This document shows positions 45,664-54,738 of a stretch of 64,000 nt of DNA, in pieces. Made by a program: the position numbers and the translations under genes. Source of the DNA: Haloferax marisrubri. Its GTDB lineage: Archaea; Halobacteriota; Halobacteria; Halobacteriales; Haloferacaceae. The stretch covers positions 443,942 through 507,941 of the forward strand of contig NZ_LOPW02000010.1 in the NCBI RefSeq assembly GCF_001469875.2, written 5' to 3'. A model generated the notes under the pieces. That model saw only the letters and a program-made list of their open reading frames with translations, ran no database searches and was not told the DNA's origin. The stretch's first letter is position 1. The number at the start of each line of letters is the position of its first letter.

Positions 45664-46422
45664 ATGGACGCTGCCCTCGAATCAGACGCCGCGTGGGTCG
45701 CCCGACGACTCCGCGAGGCCGACACCGCCGTCGCCTTCACCGGCGCGGGGATGAGCACGGCTTCGGGCATCCCCGACTTCCGCGGCGACGACGGCATCTG
45801 GGAGACCGAGTTCGACCCGGCGTCGTTCCACCGCGACCGCTTCGTCAACGACCCCGCCGGCTTCTGGCGCGACCGCGTCCGTCTCCACGAGCGCATGTTC
45901 CCCGACGGCGTCGAGCCGAACCTCGGCCACGACGCGCTTTCGACCCTCGAATCGCGCGGCGTCCTCGACGCGGTCGTGACGCAGAACACCGACGGTCTCC
46001 ACCGCGAGGCCGGCTCCGACCGCGTCGTCGAACTCCACGGCAACGCCGCCGAGGTCGTCTGCGAGGACTGCGGCGCGCGAACCGGCGCCGACCCCGCGTT
46101 CGAGACGGTCCGCGCCGGCGACGCGCCGCCGACGTGCGACGACTGCGGCGGCCTGCTCAAGCCCGGCGTCGTCCTGTTCGGCGAGCGCCTTCCCCGCGTC
46201 GCCTACAGCGAGGCGAACCGTCTCGCCGGCGAGGCCGACGTGTTCCTGTCGCTCGGGTCGTCGCTGACGGTCCACCCCGCGGCGGGTCTCGCCGGTCGGG
46301 CCGCCGAGGGCGGCTCGCTGGTCGTCGTCAACTTCGACGCGACGCAGTACGACGACCGCGCCGACCGCGTCGTCCGCGGCGACCTCGCGGCGTTCCTCCC
46401 GGAAGTCGAAAAACGAGTCTGA
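45664..46422 (+). CDS. Sir2-type NAD-dependent protein deacylase
   Basis: A sirtuin of 252 residues. GAGMSTASGIPDFRG starts at residue 27 and QNTDGLH at 107. His125 (ELHGN) is the general base, and the zinc site is Cys133, Cys136, Cys158 and Cys161. The enzyme removes acetyl (or other acyl) groups from lysine, using NAD. It could act on chromatin proteins such as Alba in other archaea; targets here are not known. It is a lone gene. Confidence 0.94.
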   Translation: MDAALESDAAWVARRLREADTAVAFTGAGMSTASGIPDFRGDDGIWETEFDPASFHRDRFVNDPAGFWRDRVRLHERMFPDGVEPNLGHDALSTLESRGVLDAVVTQNTDGLHREAGSDRVVELHGNAAEVVCEDCGARTGADPAFETVRAGDAPPTCDDCGGLLKPGVVLFGERLPRVAYSEANRLAGEADVFLSLGSSLTVHPAAGLAGRAAEGGSLVVVNFDATQYDDRADRVVRGDLAAFLPEVEKRV

Positions 46423-46451
46423 GCGCGACCGCGCGACCGCCCGCCCGACCG

Positions 46452-46700
46452 TTAGGAGTCGAACGGCTCGCCGTCGCGGTGGTTGTCGACGTTCTCCGTC
46501 TCGGCCGCCTCCTGTTCTCGCATCTCGTCTTCGGCGTCCGGTTCCGCACCGTCGTCCGGGCGCTCGGCGTCGACCTCCGCTGACTCCTCGGGCGACGACG
46601 CGCCGGCGTCGCCGTCGCCATCGACCGTGACGCCGTGTCCGTCGTCGTCTTCGACGCTCGGTTCGCGGTCAGTCACGTCCGCTTCGGTGTCGTCGGACAT
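46452..46700 (-). CDS. Small very acidic protein, unknown
   Basis: The 82 residues are almost entirely Asp, Glu, Ser, Ala and Gly, with no hydrophobic core (VTVDGDGDAGASSPEESAEV). The ATG at 46700 lies in a 270-bp opening between two plus-strand genes. Proteins of this kind are common in haloarchaea and are probably disordered. A bias of coding potential is visible, but I cannot exclude a chance open frame. Confidence 0.55.
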   Translation of the reverse strand: MSDDTEADVTDREPSVEDDDGHGVTVDGDGDAGASSPEESAEVDAERPDDGAEPDAEDEMREQEAAETENVDNHRDGEPFDS

Positions 46701-46808
46701 CGGGCCGCTAGCTCACGTCGCCCGCGGCAAATAGGTGGTGGCCAAGCGCTTCGAACCCCCGATTACACCCACCAATCAATTGATACTGTTTCCCCGTCAT
46801 GTCGGTGC

Positions 46809-48821
46809 ATGACTCGGTCTCCCTCGCCGGGGGCGTCGGCGGGGACGGCACCGTCCGTTCTCTTCGTCGCTCCCGACCGCACACGGGCGGACGCCGTCGC
46901 GGCCGCGCTCGACCGCCACGACGTGTCCGTCACCGTCGAATTCGACCTCGGAACCGCCCTCGGGCGCGTCGCCGACCGGACGGTCGATTGCCTCTTGGTC
47001 CCCCGGCAGTTCGGCGAGCACACCGCCGCCGACGTCGTCGCGCTCGTCCGCGAGCGCCATCCCGACGTCCCGGTCGTCCTCCTCGGCCCCGGCGGGACCG
47101 ACGACGGCGACACCGACCCGTTCGCCGCCGACCCGACGGTCCACCGCGTTTCTGACGACGTCGAATCTATCTCCTACGACCGCCTCGCCGACCGCGTCCG
47201 GGCGGCGGTCGCCCGCTACCGTAGCTCGCAGGCCCAGCGCACCGAACGCGACATCGTCTCTCGGCTCGAACACCGGATTCAGCGCACCGAGCGGAAGATA
47301 ACGTCGCTCCACGGCGTCGCCATGCGACTCGCGTCGGCCTCCGACACCGACGACATCTACGAGGAGACCGTCGAGGCGGCGGAGCGCATCCTGAACCTCG
47401 ACATCTGTTTCGCCTTCGAGGCCGAGGCGGACCGGTTCGTCCCGCGGGCGCAGTCCTCGACGCCGACCGACCGCGAACTCCGACCGGTCCCGAAGGACGC
47501 GGGCGCGATGGGCGAGACGTTCCGCACCGGCGAGTCCCACCGCGCGGTCGACATGGAACTCCACGCGTTCGGCCGCCCCGAGTTCGGCGACTACCGCTCC
47601 GGCCTCAGCGTCGCTATCGGCTCGTTCGGCGTGTTTCAGGCGGTCTCCGAGCAGACCGGCGCGTTCGACGAAATCGACCTCGAACTCGCGGAACTGCTCG
47701 TCGCTCACACGAACGCGGCGCTCCAGCGCCTCAGTTTCGAGCGCCGGCTTCGGGTCGAACGCGACCAGTACGCCGCCCTGTTCGAGAACAGCGCCGACTG
47801 CATCATCGACTCGGAGTTCGTCGACGGCGAGTCCGTCATCCGCGCGGTCAACCCGGCGTTCGAGGCCACGTTCGGCTACGACGAATCCGAGGTCGTCGGC
47901 CGCGCCATCGACGACGTGGTCGCGCCGGACGACCGCCTCGACGAGGCCGCGAAGCTCACCGACATGGTCCGCGCCGGCGACTTCGTCCAGACCGAGGTTC
48001 GCAGACAGACCGCTGACGGCGAGAAAGATTTCCTCCTCCGGTCGGTCCCGGTCGGCGAGAACACGATGTACGCGGTCTACACGGACATCACGGCGCGTCG
48101 GGACGTCGAACGCGAGGTCGAAGCCCAGAACCGCCGGCTCGACGAGTTCACGAGCGTCGTCTCTCACGACCTCCGCAACCCCCTTTCGGTCGCCACGGGC
48201 CACCTCGACCTCGCCCGCGAGGAAGTCGATAACGACCACCTCGCGGCGGTGGCGCGGGCGCACGACCGGATGAACGCGCTGACGGAGGAACTGCTCGTCC
48301 TCGCGCGCCAGGGAACCGACGCGCTCGCCACGACGCCCGTGTCCCTCGCGGAGACCGCAGAGCGGTGCTGGGAGAACGTCGAGACCGGGGACGCGACGCT
48401 CGTCGTCGCGTCCGACCGGACGCTCGTCGCCGACGCGGGGCGGCTCCACCAACTGTTCGAGAACCTGATGCGGAACTCTGTGGAACACGGTTCCACAGGC
48501 AGTCGGATTCCATCCGACGACCCCGTCGAGCGCGGCTCGCCGGAAGCATCCGAACCGACCGATGGCGGCGACGACCGCGTCACCGTCACCGTCGGCGCGC
48601 TCGACGACGGCTTCTACGTGGAAGACGACGGCGCGGGCGTTCCGCCCGAACTCCGCTCGCGCATCTTCGACACCGGATTTTCGACCGGCACCGCCGGTAT
48701 CGGCTTCGGACTGACAATCGTCTCGAACGTCGCCGACGCGCACGACTGGACGGTCTCGGTCGGGGAGAGCGACGCGGGCGGCGCTCGCTTCGAGTTCACC
48801 GGCGTGGAATCGGCGTCCTGA
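46809..48821 (+). CDS. Sensor histidine kinase with receiver-like, GAF and PAS domains
   Basis: A 670-residue soluble kinase with no membrane segment. The start at 46809 (MTRSPSPGASAG) replaces a longer ORF. Domains are a receiver-like segment (about 15-105; VLFVAPDRTRADAVAAALD), GAF (175-310), PAS (320-435), HisKA with phospho-acceptor His453 (VVSHDLRNPLSVATG), and HATPase_c. The ATPase part has LFENLMRNSVEHGS, the DDGAGVPPELRSRIFD box and GIGFGLTIVSN. A palindromic insertion lies in the N-box region. It is an orphan kinase without a response regulator here. Confidence 0.92.
   Translation: MTRSPSPGASAGTAPSVLFVAPDRTRADAVAAALDRHDVSVTVEFDLGTALGRVADRTVDCLLVPRQFGEHTAADVVALVRERHPDVPVVLLGPGGTDDGDTDPFAADPTVHRVSDDVESISYDRLADRVRAAVARYRSSQAQRTERDIVSRLEHRIQRTERKITSLHGVAMRLASASDTDDIYEETVEAAERILNLDICFAFEAEADRFVPRAQSSTPTDRELRPVPKDAGAMGETFRTGESHRAVDMELHAFGRPEFGDYRSGLSVAIGSFGVFQAVSEQTGAFDEIDLELAELLVAHTNAALQRLSFERRLRVERDQYAALFENSADCIIDSEFVDGESVIRAVNPAFEATFGYDESEVVGRAIDDVVAPDDRLDEAAKLTDMVRAGDFVQTEVRRQTADGEKDFLLRSVPVGENTMYAVYTDITARRDVEREVEAQNRRLDEFTSVVSHDLRNPLSVATGHLDLAREEVDNDHLAAVARAHDRMNALTEELLVLARQGTDALATTPVSLAETAERCWENVETGDATLVVASDRTLVADAGRLHQLFENLMRNSVEHGSTGSRIPSDDPVERGSPEASEPTDGGDDRVTVTVGALDDGFYVEDDGAGVPPELRSRIFDTGFSTGTAGIGFGLTIVSNVADAHDWTVSVGESDAGGARFEFTGVESAS
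48478..48518 (+). repeat. Two palindromes inside the kinase ATPase domain
   Basis: The first, CTGTGGAA-CACGG-TTCCACAG (48478-48498), and the second, GTCGGAT-TCC-ATCCGAC (48502-48518), are perfect inverted repeats. They encode the linker SVEHGSTGSRIPSDD after the N-box of HATPase_c. I recall variable, repeated copies of VEHGSTGSR-like peptides at this exact site in haloarchaeal kinases, so this may be a REP-like element that inserts in frame. Confidence 0.6.
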
Positions 48822-48845
48822 GCGCCGAATCGGGGCGAACTGGAC

Positions 48846-49262
48846 TCAGGCGAACTCCTCGTGGAGGTACGCGCCGAGGTAGCCGCCGAGCGCGCCGAGA
48901 CCGACGGTGTAGACGAGGAGCAAGGCGAGGCCGAACAGCGCGACGATAGCGATGCCGAGGATGCCGAGACCGAACCCGCGCGGGCCGACGCCGATGGCGA
49001 AGATGCTGAAGAACCCGAGGACGACGATACCGAGGACGACGCCGACGAGGCTGACGAACAGCCCCGAGACCGCGCCGGACTTCACGCCGAGTTCGCGGTC
49101 GCTCCCGGTCAGGTAGCCGGCGACCGCCCCGCCGAGGACGGTCGACCCCGGGAGCGGCGAGAGGACGACGCTGGCGACCGCGCCGACGAGCGCCGAAAAC
49201 AGCAGGCTCTCGCGGTCGTCGCCGAGGGAGGGCTCGGTCTCCGAAGACGGGGTGTGTTCCAT
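48846..49262 (-). CDS. DUF5518-like four-helix membrane protein
   Basis: Four hydrophobic segments include LLFSALVGAVASVVLSPLPG, VLGGAVAGYLTGSDRE, VSGLFVSLVGVVLGIVVLGF and LGILGIAIVALFGLALLLVY. The layout of the small haloarchaeal four-helix family with the GYLTG motif is clear. I chose the ATG at 49262; an upstream GTG at 49271 would add three residues. The role is unknown. It is convergent with the kinase gene. Confidence 0.75.
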   Translation of the reverse strand: MEHTPSSETEPSLGDDRESLLFSALVGAVASVVLSPLPGSTVLGGAVAGYLTGSDRELGVKSGAVSGLFVSLVGVVLGIVVLGFFSIFAIGVGPRGFGLGILGIAIVALFGLALLLVYTVGLGALGGYLGAYLHEEFA

Positions 49263-49372
49263 GTCCGACACAACACGGCGGGAGGGCCTAATGCTTTCTC
49301 CGCCGCGGCGTCCCGCGGTCGGGGTATCCGGTACCGCCCCGTTTTTAGGACCGTGGCGCGTTTCAAACGAGC

Positions 49373-50740
49373 ATGACCGGTGCCGCCCACGACTTCGGGT
49401 TCGAACACGTCCCCGAGACAGACCAGTCGTTCGAGAACGCCTTGGCGAAGGCGCGAGCGGGCGAGCGCCTCACAGTCGACGACGGCGTCGAACTCATCAC
49501 GACGGGCACCGACTGCGAGGGAATCGACCCCGAACGCAAGGAACTCGTGCTCGAGGCCGCCGACCGCCGGCGCGCCGAGATGGTCGGCGACGAGGTGACG
49601 TTCGTCGCCAACCTCAACAACAACGTGACGACGGCCTGCAACACCGGCTGTCTGTTCTGTAACTTCAAGAACACCGCCCACCTGTTCGAGTCCGGCTCCG
49701 ACGCCGACCACGGCGGCTTCACGAAGACGCCCGCCGAGTCCCGCGACATCGTCGCCGACGCGGTCGAGATGGGAATCTACGAGGTCACGTCGGTCTCCGG
49801 CCTCCACCCCGCGCTCGTGCTCGACGAGGAACACCGCGAGATTCTCGAATCCTACGACAACCCCGCCGCCGAGGTGAACTACAAGCCGCCCGAGGCGTAC
49901 GACACCGACCCCGCGAGCTACGCCGAACAGCTCTCGGCGATGTCGGCCGACGGCGCGCACGTCCACTCGATGACGCCCGAGGAGGCCCACCACGCCAAGC
50001 GCGGCACCGACTGGAGCTACGAGGAGGTCTATCGCCGCCTCGCCGACGCCGGCCTCGCCAGCGCGCCCGGCACCGCCGCGGAGATTCTCGTCCCCGAGGT
50101 TCGCGAGGTCATCTGCCCCGGGAAAATCGGGACCGACGAGTGGGTCGCCGGGATGGAGGGCGCGATGGAAGCCGGCCTCGACGTGACGGCGACCATCATG
50201 TACGGCCACGTCGAGACCGAGAAACACCGCGTGCTCCACCTCGACGTGGTTCGGGACCTACAGGACCGCTACGGCGGAATCACCGAGTTCGTCCCGCTGT
50301 CGTTCATCCACCAGAACACGCCGCTGTACGACCGCGGCCTCGTGACCGGCGGCGCGTCCGACGACGAGGACGAACTGATGGTCGCCGTCGCGCGACTCTA
50401 CCTCGACAACGTCGACCACATCCAGTCGTCGTGGGTGAAGTTCGGGAACGCGAAGGCGCTGAAGCTCCTCAACTGCGGCGCGGACGACCTCATGGGCACG
50501 ATTCTCTCCGAGGAGATAACGAAGCGCGCCGGCGGCGGCTTCGGCGAGTTCCGCTCGTTCGACGACTACGTCGACATGATAACCGCCATCGGTCGCCGGC
50601 CGGTCGAGCGCTCGACGGACTACCGAACCCGCCGCCCCATCGACCCAGACGACGGCCCGCACGGCCCGACGCTCGGCCCGCGCGCCGACGGGACGCCCCT
50701 GCTCGACGGCCGCCGCGACCCGGCGACCGCAGACGACTGA
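49373..50740 (+). CDS. cofH: FO synthase subunit 2, CofH
   Basis: A radical SAM enzyme of coenzyme F420 synthesis, which joins tyrosine to a ribityl-uracil intermediate ahead of CofG. The cluster motif is CNTGCLFC within NNNVTTACNTGCLFCNFK. Other family stretches are TSVSGLHPALVLDEEHREIL, AEILVPEVREVICPGKIGTD and SWVKFGNAKALKLLNCGADD. A TTTTTAGG box lies 24-31 nt before the ATG. The partner cofG is 1.9 kb away on the other strand, and cofC follows. Confidence 0.95.
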   Translation: MTGAAHDFGFEHVPETDQSFENALAKARAGERLTVDDGVELITTGTDCEGIDPERKELVLEAADRRRAEMVGDEVTFVANLNNNVTTACNTGCLFCNFKNTAHLFESGSDADHGGFTKTPAESRDIVADAVEMGIYEVTSVSGLHPALVLDEEHREILESYDNPAAEVNYKPPEAYDTDPASYAEQLSAMSADGAHVHSMTPEEAHHAKRGTDWSYEEVYRRLADAGLASAPGTAAEILVPEVREVICPGKIGTDEWVAGMEGAMEAGLDVTATIMYGHVETEKHRVLHLDVVRDLQDRYGGITEFVPLSFIHQNTPLYDRGLVTGGASDDEDELMVAVARLYLDNVDHIQSSWVKFGNAKALKLLNCGADDLMGTILSEEITKRAGGGFGEFRSFDDYVDMITAIGRRPVERSTDYRTRRPIDPDDGPHGPTLGPRADGTPLLDGRRDPATADD

Positions 50741-50741
50741 G

Positions 50742-51290
50742 ATGATGGCGACAACCCACGCGGCCGTGGGGCTGACCCTCGCCGCGCCGCTGGTCTTGGT
50801 CGCTCCCGAACTCGCGACTGCCGCGGCCGTCGGTGCGCTCGTCGGCGGCGTCTTCCCCGACGTTGACCTCTTCGTCGGCGTCCACCGCAAGACGCTGCAC
50901 TTCCCCGTCTACTACAGCGTCGCCGCCGCGGTCTTCGGAGCCGTCGCCGTCGTCTCTCCCTCGGCGCTCAGCGTCGGGGTCGCCTTTTTCTTCCTCTCGG
51001 CGGGGCTCCATTCCGCGTCCGACTGGCTCGGCGCGGGCGGCGAACTCCGGCCGTGGGACCGCACCTCCGACCGCGCGGTGTACGTCCATCCCGCGAAGCG
51101 CTGGCTCCGCCCCCGCTACCTCGTCCGCTACGACGGCGCGCCCGAGGACCTCGCGCTGACGCTCCTGTTCGCCGTCCCGGGCTTCCTCGCCTTCACCGGC
51201 GGCGTCCGGGTCGCGGTCGCGGTCGGCGTCGCCGTCGCGCTGTTCTACACGGGCTTCAGAAAGCGGATGCCCGAGTGGTTCGGCATCTGA
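50742..51290 (+). CDS. YdjM-like membrane-bound metal-dependent hydrolase family, copy 1
   Basis: The gene starts 1 nt after the cofH stop. The 182-residue protein has the family start MMATTHAAVGLTLAAPLVLV, a conserved GALVGGVFPDVDLFVGVHRK (Asp/His pair), and four or so helices. A second conserved part is FLSAGLHSASDWLGAGGELR. The YdjM/LexA-binding family is named for putative metal-dependent hydrolase activity; function is not proven. A close copy follows at 51426. Confidence 0.85.
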   Translation: MMATTHAAVGLTLAAPLVLVAPELATAAAVGALVGGVFPDVDLFVGVHRKTLHFPVYYSVAAAVFGAVAVVSPSALSVGVAFFFLSAGLHSASDWLGAGGELRPWDRTSDRAVYVHPAKRWLRPRYLVRYDGAPEDLALTLLFAVPGFLAFTGGVRVAVAVGVAVALFYTGFRKRMPEWFGI

Positions 51291-51425
51291 GGCGCGGCGT
51301 CCGCGAGCACGACCGCGCCCGCGGGCGTTCGGTTCGACCACGAAACTCATACGTCTCGGTCGCCGAGTAGGCGAAGCGATGACGACCCGACGACTTCGAC
51401 CGGTTCGGGGGGTGTTCGCCCCGTG

Positions 51426-52028
51426 ATGGCCCCGACGCACGTGGCGATGAGCCTCGCGCTCGCCGCCGCCGTCGCGGTCGTCGCCCCCGCGGCCGCACCC
51501 CTCGTCGTCACGGCGGCGCTCGTCGGCGGCGTCTTCCCCGACCTCGACATGGTCGTCGGCGTCCACCGCAAGACGCTCCATCAGGTCGAGGCGTTCGTCG
51601 TCGGTTCGGTCGGGTTCGGCGCGGTCGCGCTCGTCACGGGCGAGCCGCTGGCCGCGGCCGCGGCGACCGGGTTCGTCGCGGCGGCGCTCCACTGCGCGAC
51701 CGACTACCTCGGCGGCAGCAGCGAGGCTCGCCCGTGGGAGGCGCGGACCGACCGCGGCGTCTACGTCCGCAGTCTCGGCGGCTGGGTCGAACCGCGACGC
51801 TTCGCCGCCTACGACGGCTCGCCCGGCGACCTCGCGCTCGCCGCGGCGCTCTCGGTGCCGGGATTCCTGACGCTCGGCGACGGCCCGCGGGGGATTCTCC
51901 TCGCCAGCCTCGCCGTCGGCGTCGCATACACGCTCGTCAGAAAGCGCGTCCCACAGCTTTCGGGGCGCACGCCCGCGGTGACCGCCGCGCTCGTCGCGCT
52001 TTACTCGCTTTTCCTCCGCCGTCGATAA
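51426..52028 (+). CDS. YdjM-like membrane-bound metal-dependent hydrolase family, copy 2
   Basis: This is a paralog of the preceding gene, with MAPTHVAMSLALAAAVAVVA, VGGVFPDLDMVVGVHRKTLH and FVAAALHCATDYLGGSSEAR. The same His and Asp residues are kept. Tandem copies suggest a local duplication. I chose the ATG at 51426 over the GTG at 51423. A YTLVRKRVPQ end matches YTGFRKRMPE in copy 1. Confidence 0.85.
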   Translation: MAPTHVAMSLALAAAVAVVAPAAAPLVVTAALVGGVFPDLDMVVGVHRKTLHQVEAFVVGSVGFGAVALVTGEPLAAAAATGFVAAALHCATDYLGGSSEARPWEARTDRGVYVRSLGGWVEPRRFAAYDGSPGDLALAAALSVPGFLTLGDGPRGILLASLAVGVAYTLVRKRVPQLSGRTPAVTAALVALYSLFLRRR

Positions 52029-52041
52029 GGTGCCGCCCGAC

Positions 52042-52545
52042 TCAGTCGCTGGCCGTCGGCGAAGCCGAACCGCCGCTTCCGAGCGACGACGCCGGCCCCT
52101 CGCGGCCGGTCGCCGATTCGACCGCCAAGCGAGCGAGTCGGAACTCCCGGCACTCGCCGACGCCGAGGGCGTTCTGCGGGAGCACCGCGTTGTCGGCGAG
52201 GGCTCGAAACGCCCGGGTCTCCTCGTCGGCCCCGACGGGAACGAGGCGGCCGCGGACGACGACGCTGTGCCAGTCATCGACGCTCTCGACGGCGCTCACG
52301 ACGAGTTCGACCGGGCCGTCGCTCTCGGCGAAGCGACTCGCGTTCGACTCCGGCGGGGCCGCCAGTTGGAAGTAGAGGTCGTCGCCGTCGACGCCGAACG
52401 ACATCGGGCGGGCGACCACGTCGCCGTCCACCGCGGCCGAGAGGACGCCGTGGCCCCGCGCCCGCAACACCTCGGCGATGGTCTCGTCACTCAGTTCGCG
52501 GCCGCGGTCGACCCAGTCCCTGCTGTCGTGGCTTCCGCCCTCCAT
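52042..52545 (-). CDS. Pyridoxamine 5'-phosphate oxidase-like flavin-binding protein
   Basis: The 167-residue protein has the split-barrel FMN-binding pattern: LSDETIAEVLRARGHGVLSA, then ARPMSFGVDGDDLYFQLAAP and SVVVRGRLVPV. Many proteins of this family bind F420 or FMN and reduce or oxidise small molecules. Its place between F420 genes makes F420 a reasonable cofactor guess; this is inference. It is convergent with the copy-2 YdjM gene. Confidence 0.82.
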   Translation of the reverse strand: MEGGSHDSRDWVDRGRELSDETIAEVLRARGHGVLSAAVDGDVVARPMSFGVDGDDLYFQLAAPPESNASRFAESDGPVELVVSAVESVDDWHSVVVRGRLVPVGADEETRAFRALADNAVLPQNALGVGECREFRLARLAVESATGREGPASSLGSGGSASPTASD

Positions 52546-52617
52546 ACGTCCCGTTTCTCGGGCGCGTATATCGGGGTACGGCGCGTTTTCGCCCCGCGAG
52601 AACGGTCGAAACCCCCG

Positions 52618-53793
52618 TCAGTTCGGAATCGACAGCGGGCCGTCGCCGCGGGCGACGTTTCGAAGCCGCCGCCCGTGGACGTCGTCGGCCCCGAACCGGT
52701 CGGTAATCGGGTCGCGGAGCCACTCGCGGTCCGGCGCGACCGCGCGGGCGTCGTCGCGCTCGCCGGTTTCACCCGCCGGGTCGCGGACGCCGTCCGGCAG
52801 GAACCGCTCGTAAACCGGCAGTCGCTCGCGGAGCGGGACGCCCGCCTCGTCGGCGATATCGACGAGTTCCCGGAGCGCGGGCCACTCGTAGTCGGGGTTG
52901 ACGTAGTCGTCCGTGACCGGCGAGACGCCGCCGAGGTCGTCGACGCCGCAGGGGACGAGGTCGGCCGCCGCCGAGAGGTTCGGCGGCACCTGCACCGACA
53001 CCTCCTCGGGAAGCGCGACCCGCGCCATCGAAACGACCCGGCGCATCGCGTCGAGCGACGGGCGCTCGTAGTCCGACCGCTCGTTGGGGACGACGTTCTG
53101 GACGATGACCTCCTGCACGTGGCCGTAGCGCTCGTGGAGCGCGCGGATGGCGAGCAGGCTCTCGGCCCGGTCGCGCCACGTCTCGCCGATGCCGACGAGG
53201 ATGCCCGTCGTGAAGGGGACGCCCACCTCGCCCGCGGCGCGGATGGTGTTGAGCCGCTGGCCGGGCGTCTTCCGCCGACTGCCCGAGTGGGCGGCCACGT
53301 CGGCGGTCGTCTCCAGCATCACGCCCATGCTGGCGTTCAGGGGCGCGAGGTCGGCGAACTCCTCGCGGGTGAGGTCGCCGGGGTTCGAGTGCGGCAGGAG
53401 GCCCTCGTCGAGCGCGACCTCGCAGGCCGCCGCGAGGTAGTCGAGGATGTCGTCGTAGCCCCACTCGTCGAGTTGGCGGTGAATCTCCGTGTAGCGCTCG
53501 TCGGGGGCGTCGCCGAAGGTGAAAAGCGCCTCCGTACAGCCCGCGTCCGCGCCCGTGCGGACCGTCTCGCGGACCTCGTCGAGGGACATGAGCGTCGCCT
53601 CGCCGGGCACGTCGTAGTAGGTGCAGTAGGTGCAGGTGTACCGGCAGGCGGTCGTCAGCGGGATGAAGACGTTCCGAGAGAACGAAAGCGACGCCGGCGC
53701 GTCGGCGTCGTCGGGGGTGACGGCGAGCAGTCGCTCCACGTCGGCGTCGTCGATAGTCAGGTCGACTCCGTACTCGTCGGCACCCGGGAACAT
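52618..53793 (-). CDS. cofG: FO synthase subunit 1, CofG
   Basis: The second radical SAM enzyme of FO synthesis (the F420 chromophore). The cluster motif is C-x3-C-x2-C, CRYTCTYC in FIPLTTACRYTCTYCTYYD. Others include GCTEALFTFGDAPDERYTEI, LNASMGVMLETTADVAAHSG and HVQEVIVQNVVPN. The start at 53793 (MFPGADEYGVDL) is set by a minus-strand TTTTAAT box 23-29 nt upstream (53816-53822); the longer frame to 53907 is not used. Confidence 0.95.
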   Translation of the reverse strand: MFPGADEYGVDLTIDDADVERLLAVTPDDADAPASLSFSRNVFIPLTTACRYTCTYCTYYDVPGEATLMSLDEVRETVRTGADAGCTEALFTFGDAPDERYTEIHRQLDEWGYDDILDYLAAACEVALDEGLLPHSNPGDLTREEFADLAPLNASMGVMLETTADVAAHSGSRRKTPGQRLNTIRAAGEVGVPFTTGILVGIGETWRDRAESLLAIRALHERYGHVQEVIVQNVVPNERSDYERPSLDAMRRVVSMARVALPEEVSVQVPPNLSAAADLVPCGVDDLGGVSPVTDDYVNPDYEWPALRELVDIADEAGVPLRERLPVYERFLPDGVRDPAGETGERDDARAVAPDREWLRDPITDRFGADDVHGRRLRNVARGDGPLSIPN

Positions 53794-54111
53794 ACCTCTC
53801 GGTGTGTGACGAGCCATTAAAAGCGTGTCACTCGCGGCCGATACGGTCGCGGTTCGAGACGGAAGAACGGAAGTCGAGCTCGGGGCCGGATAGTTGGTGC
53901 CAGACACGTCTCCGGCCCGTCCGAGGCGCCGTCAGGCGCTCGCCCCGAGTTGGTTGCGAGTGGGACTCGCGTCGTCGTCGTGACGTTCGGACTCCACTTC
54001 GACCTCCACGTCGTCTTCGCGACGCGGAAGCGCGCGGCGCACGTTGCCTCAGTTCCCGCCGGGCAGACGGACAACCGCGCCAGTCAATGTTTATCGCGGA
54101 CCGTTAAGGTC
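53794..54111. other. Spacer between cofC and cofG
   Basis: This 318-bp region follows the cofC stop and precedes cofG, both on the minus strand. The cofG TATA box is at 53816-53822. Short open frames exist on both strands but have arginine-rich, biased compositions that look like shadows, and I call none. No tRNA or hairpin stood out. Confidence 0.5.
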
Positions 54112-54732
54112 CTATCGGCGACCGCGGACGGCTTCGACCCGGCCCGACCCGCGTTCGAGTCGGACGCCGGCGTCGACCAGCCACTCGCGCGCGCGCCCCT
54201 CGCCGTGAACCAACACCTCGACGAGGTCGCTCGGTTCGTCCACGTCGACGGCGAGTCGCATCGAGTCCACCTCGGCGAACGAACAGCCGGCGTCGCGGGC
54301 GATTCGCCGGTGGTCGAGGATAGACGCGCCGTGGTAGTCCACGGAGAAGTCGGGGTGGCGGACGACGAGCGCGTTCGTACCGCCGCCGAGGCCGGGTGCG
54401 GCGACCACGTCGGCGTCGGTGTCGAACAGGCGCGCGAGCGCCGCGGGCGTCGCGAGCGCGAGGTCGGCCATGACGACCGCGACCGGGTCACCGCCGAGTT
54501 CATCGAGTTCGTCGCCCACGACGTCGGTGAGCGGCCGGTCGTCTACGGTGACGGGCGCATCGACCGACACGGGCGCGTCAGCGACGACGCTCGGGTCGCC
54601 GTCGGCCGCGCGGACCGCGTCGAGCACGTCGCGGAGCATCGAGACGGCGAACTCGCGTCGCTCGTCGGCGTCGAAAAACGGGGCGAGTCGGGTCTTCGGC
54701 GTTCGTCCCCCGAAGGGAACGACGACTCGCAC
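54112..54732 (-). CDS. cofC: 2-phospho-L-lactate guanylyltransferase CofC
   Basis: The enzyme activates 2-phospholactate (or a related acid) with GTP, a step in making the F420 side chain. The N-terminal nucleotide site is MRVVVPFGGRTPKTRLAPFF, and the domain has DPVAVVMADLALATPAALAR and APGLGGGTNALVVRHPDFSV. At 206 residues it is of usual length. It follows the cetZ1-linked gene by 6 nt on the minus strand, so it could be cotranscribed with it. Confidence 0.93.
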   Translation of the reverse strand: MRVVVPFGGRTPKTRLAPFFDADERREFAVSMLRDVLDAVRAADGDPSVVADAPVSVDAPVTVDDRPLTDVVGDELDELGGDPVAVVMADLALATPAALARLFDTDADVVAAPGLGGGTNALVVRHPDFSVDYHGASILDHRRIARDAGCSFAEVDSMRLAVDVDEPSDLVEVLVHGEGRAREWLVDAGVRLERGSGRVEAVRGRR

Positions 54733-54738
54733 GGAGAA

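Noticed and set aside
46635-46808. Upstream extension of the histidine kinase from the first in-frame ATG
   Set aside because: The 58 added residues overlap the small acidic gene and have no kinase-like sequence; the receiver-like domain begins just after 46809.
53860-53880. GGTTCGAGAC-like T-loop suggesting a tRNA
   Set aside because: No matching acceptor, D-arm or anticodon stem could be found around it.
53817-54074. 85-codon minus-strand open frame between cofC and cofG
   Set aside because: Composition (many Arg, Thr, Pro), no motif, and it overlaps the cofG TATA box region. I left it out.
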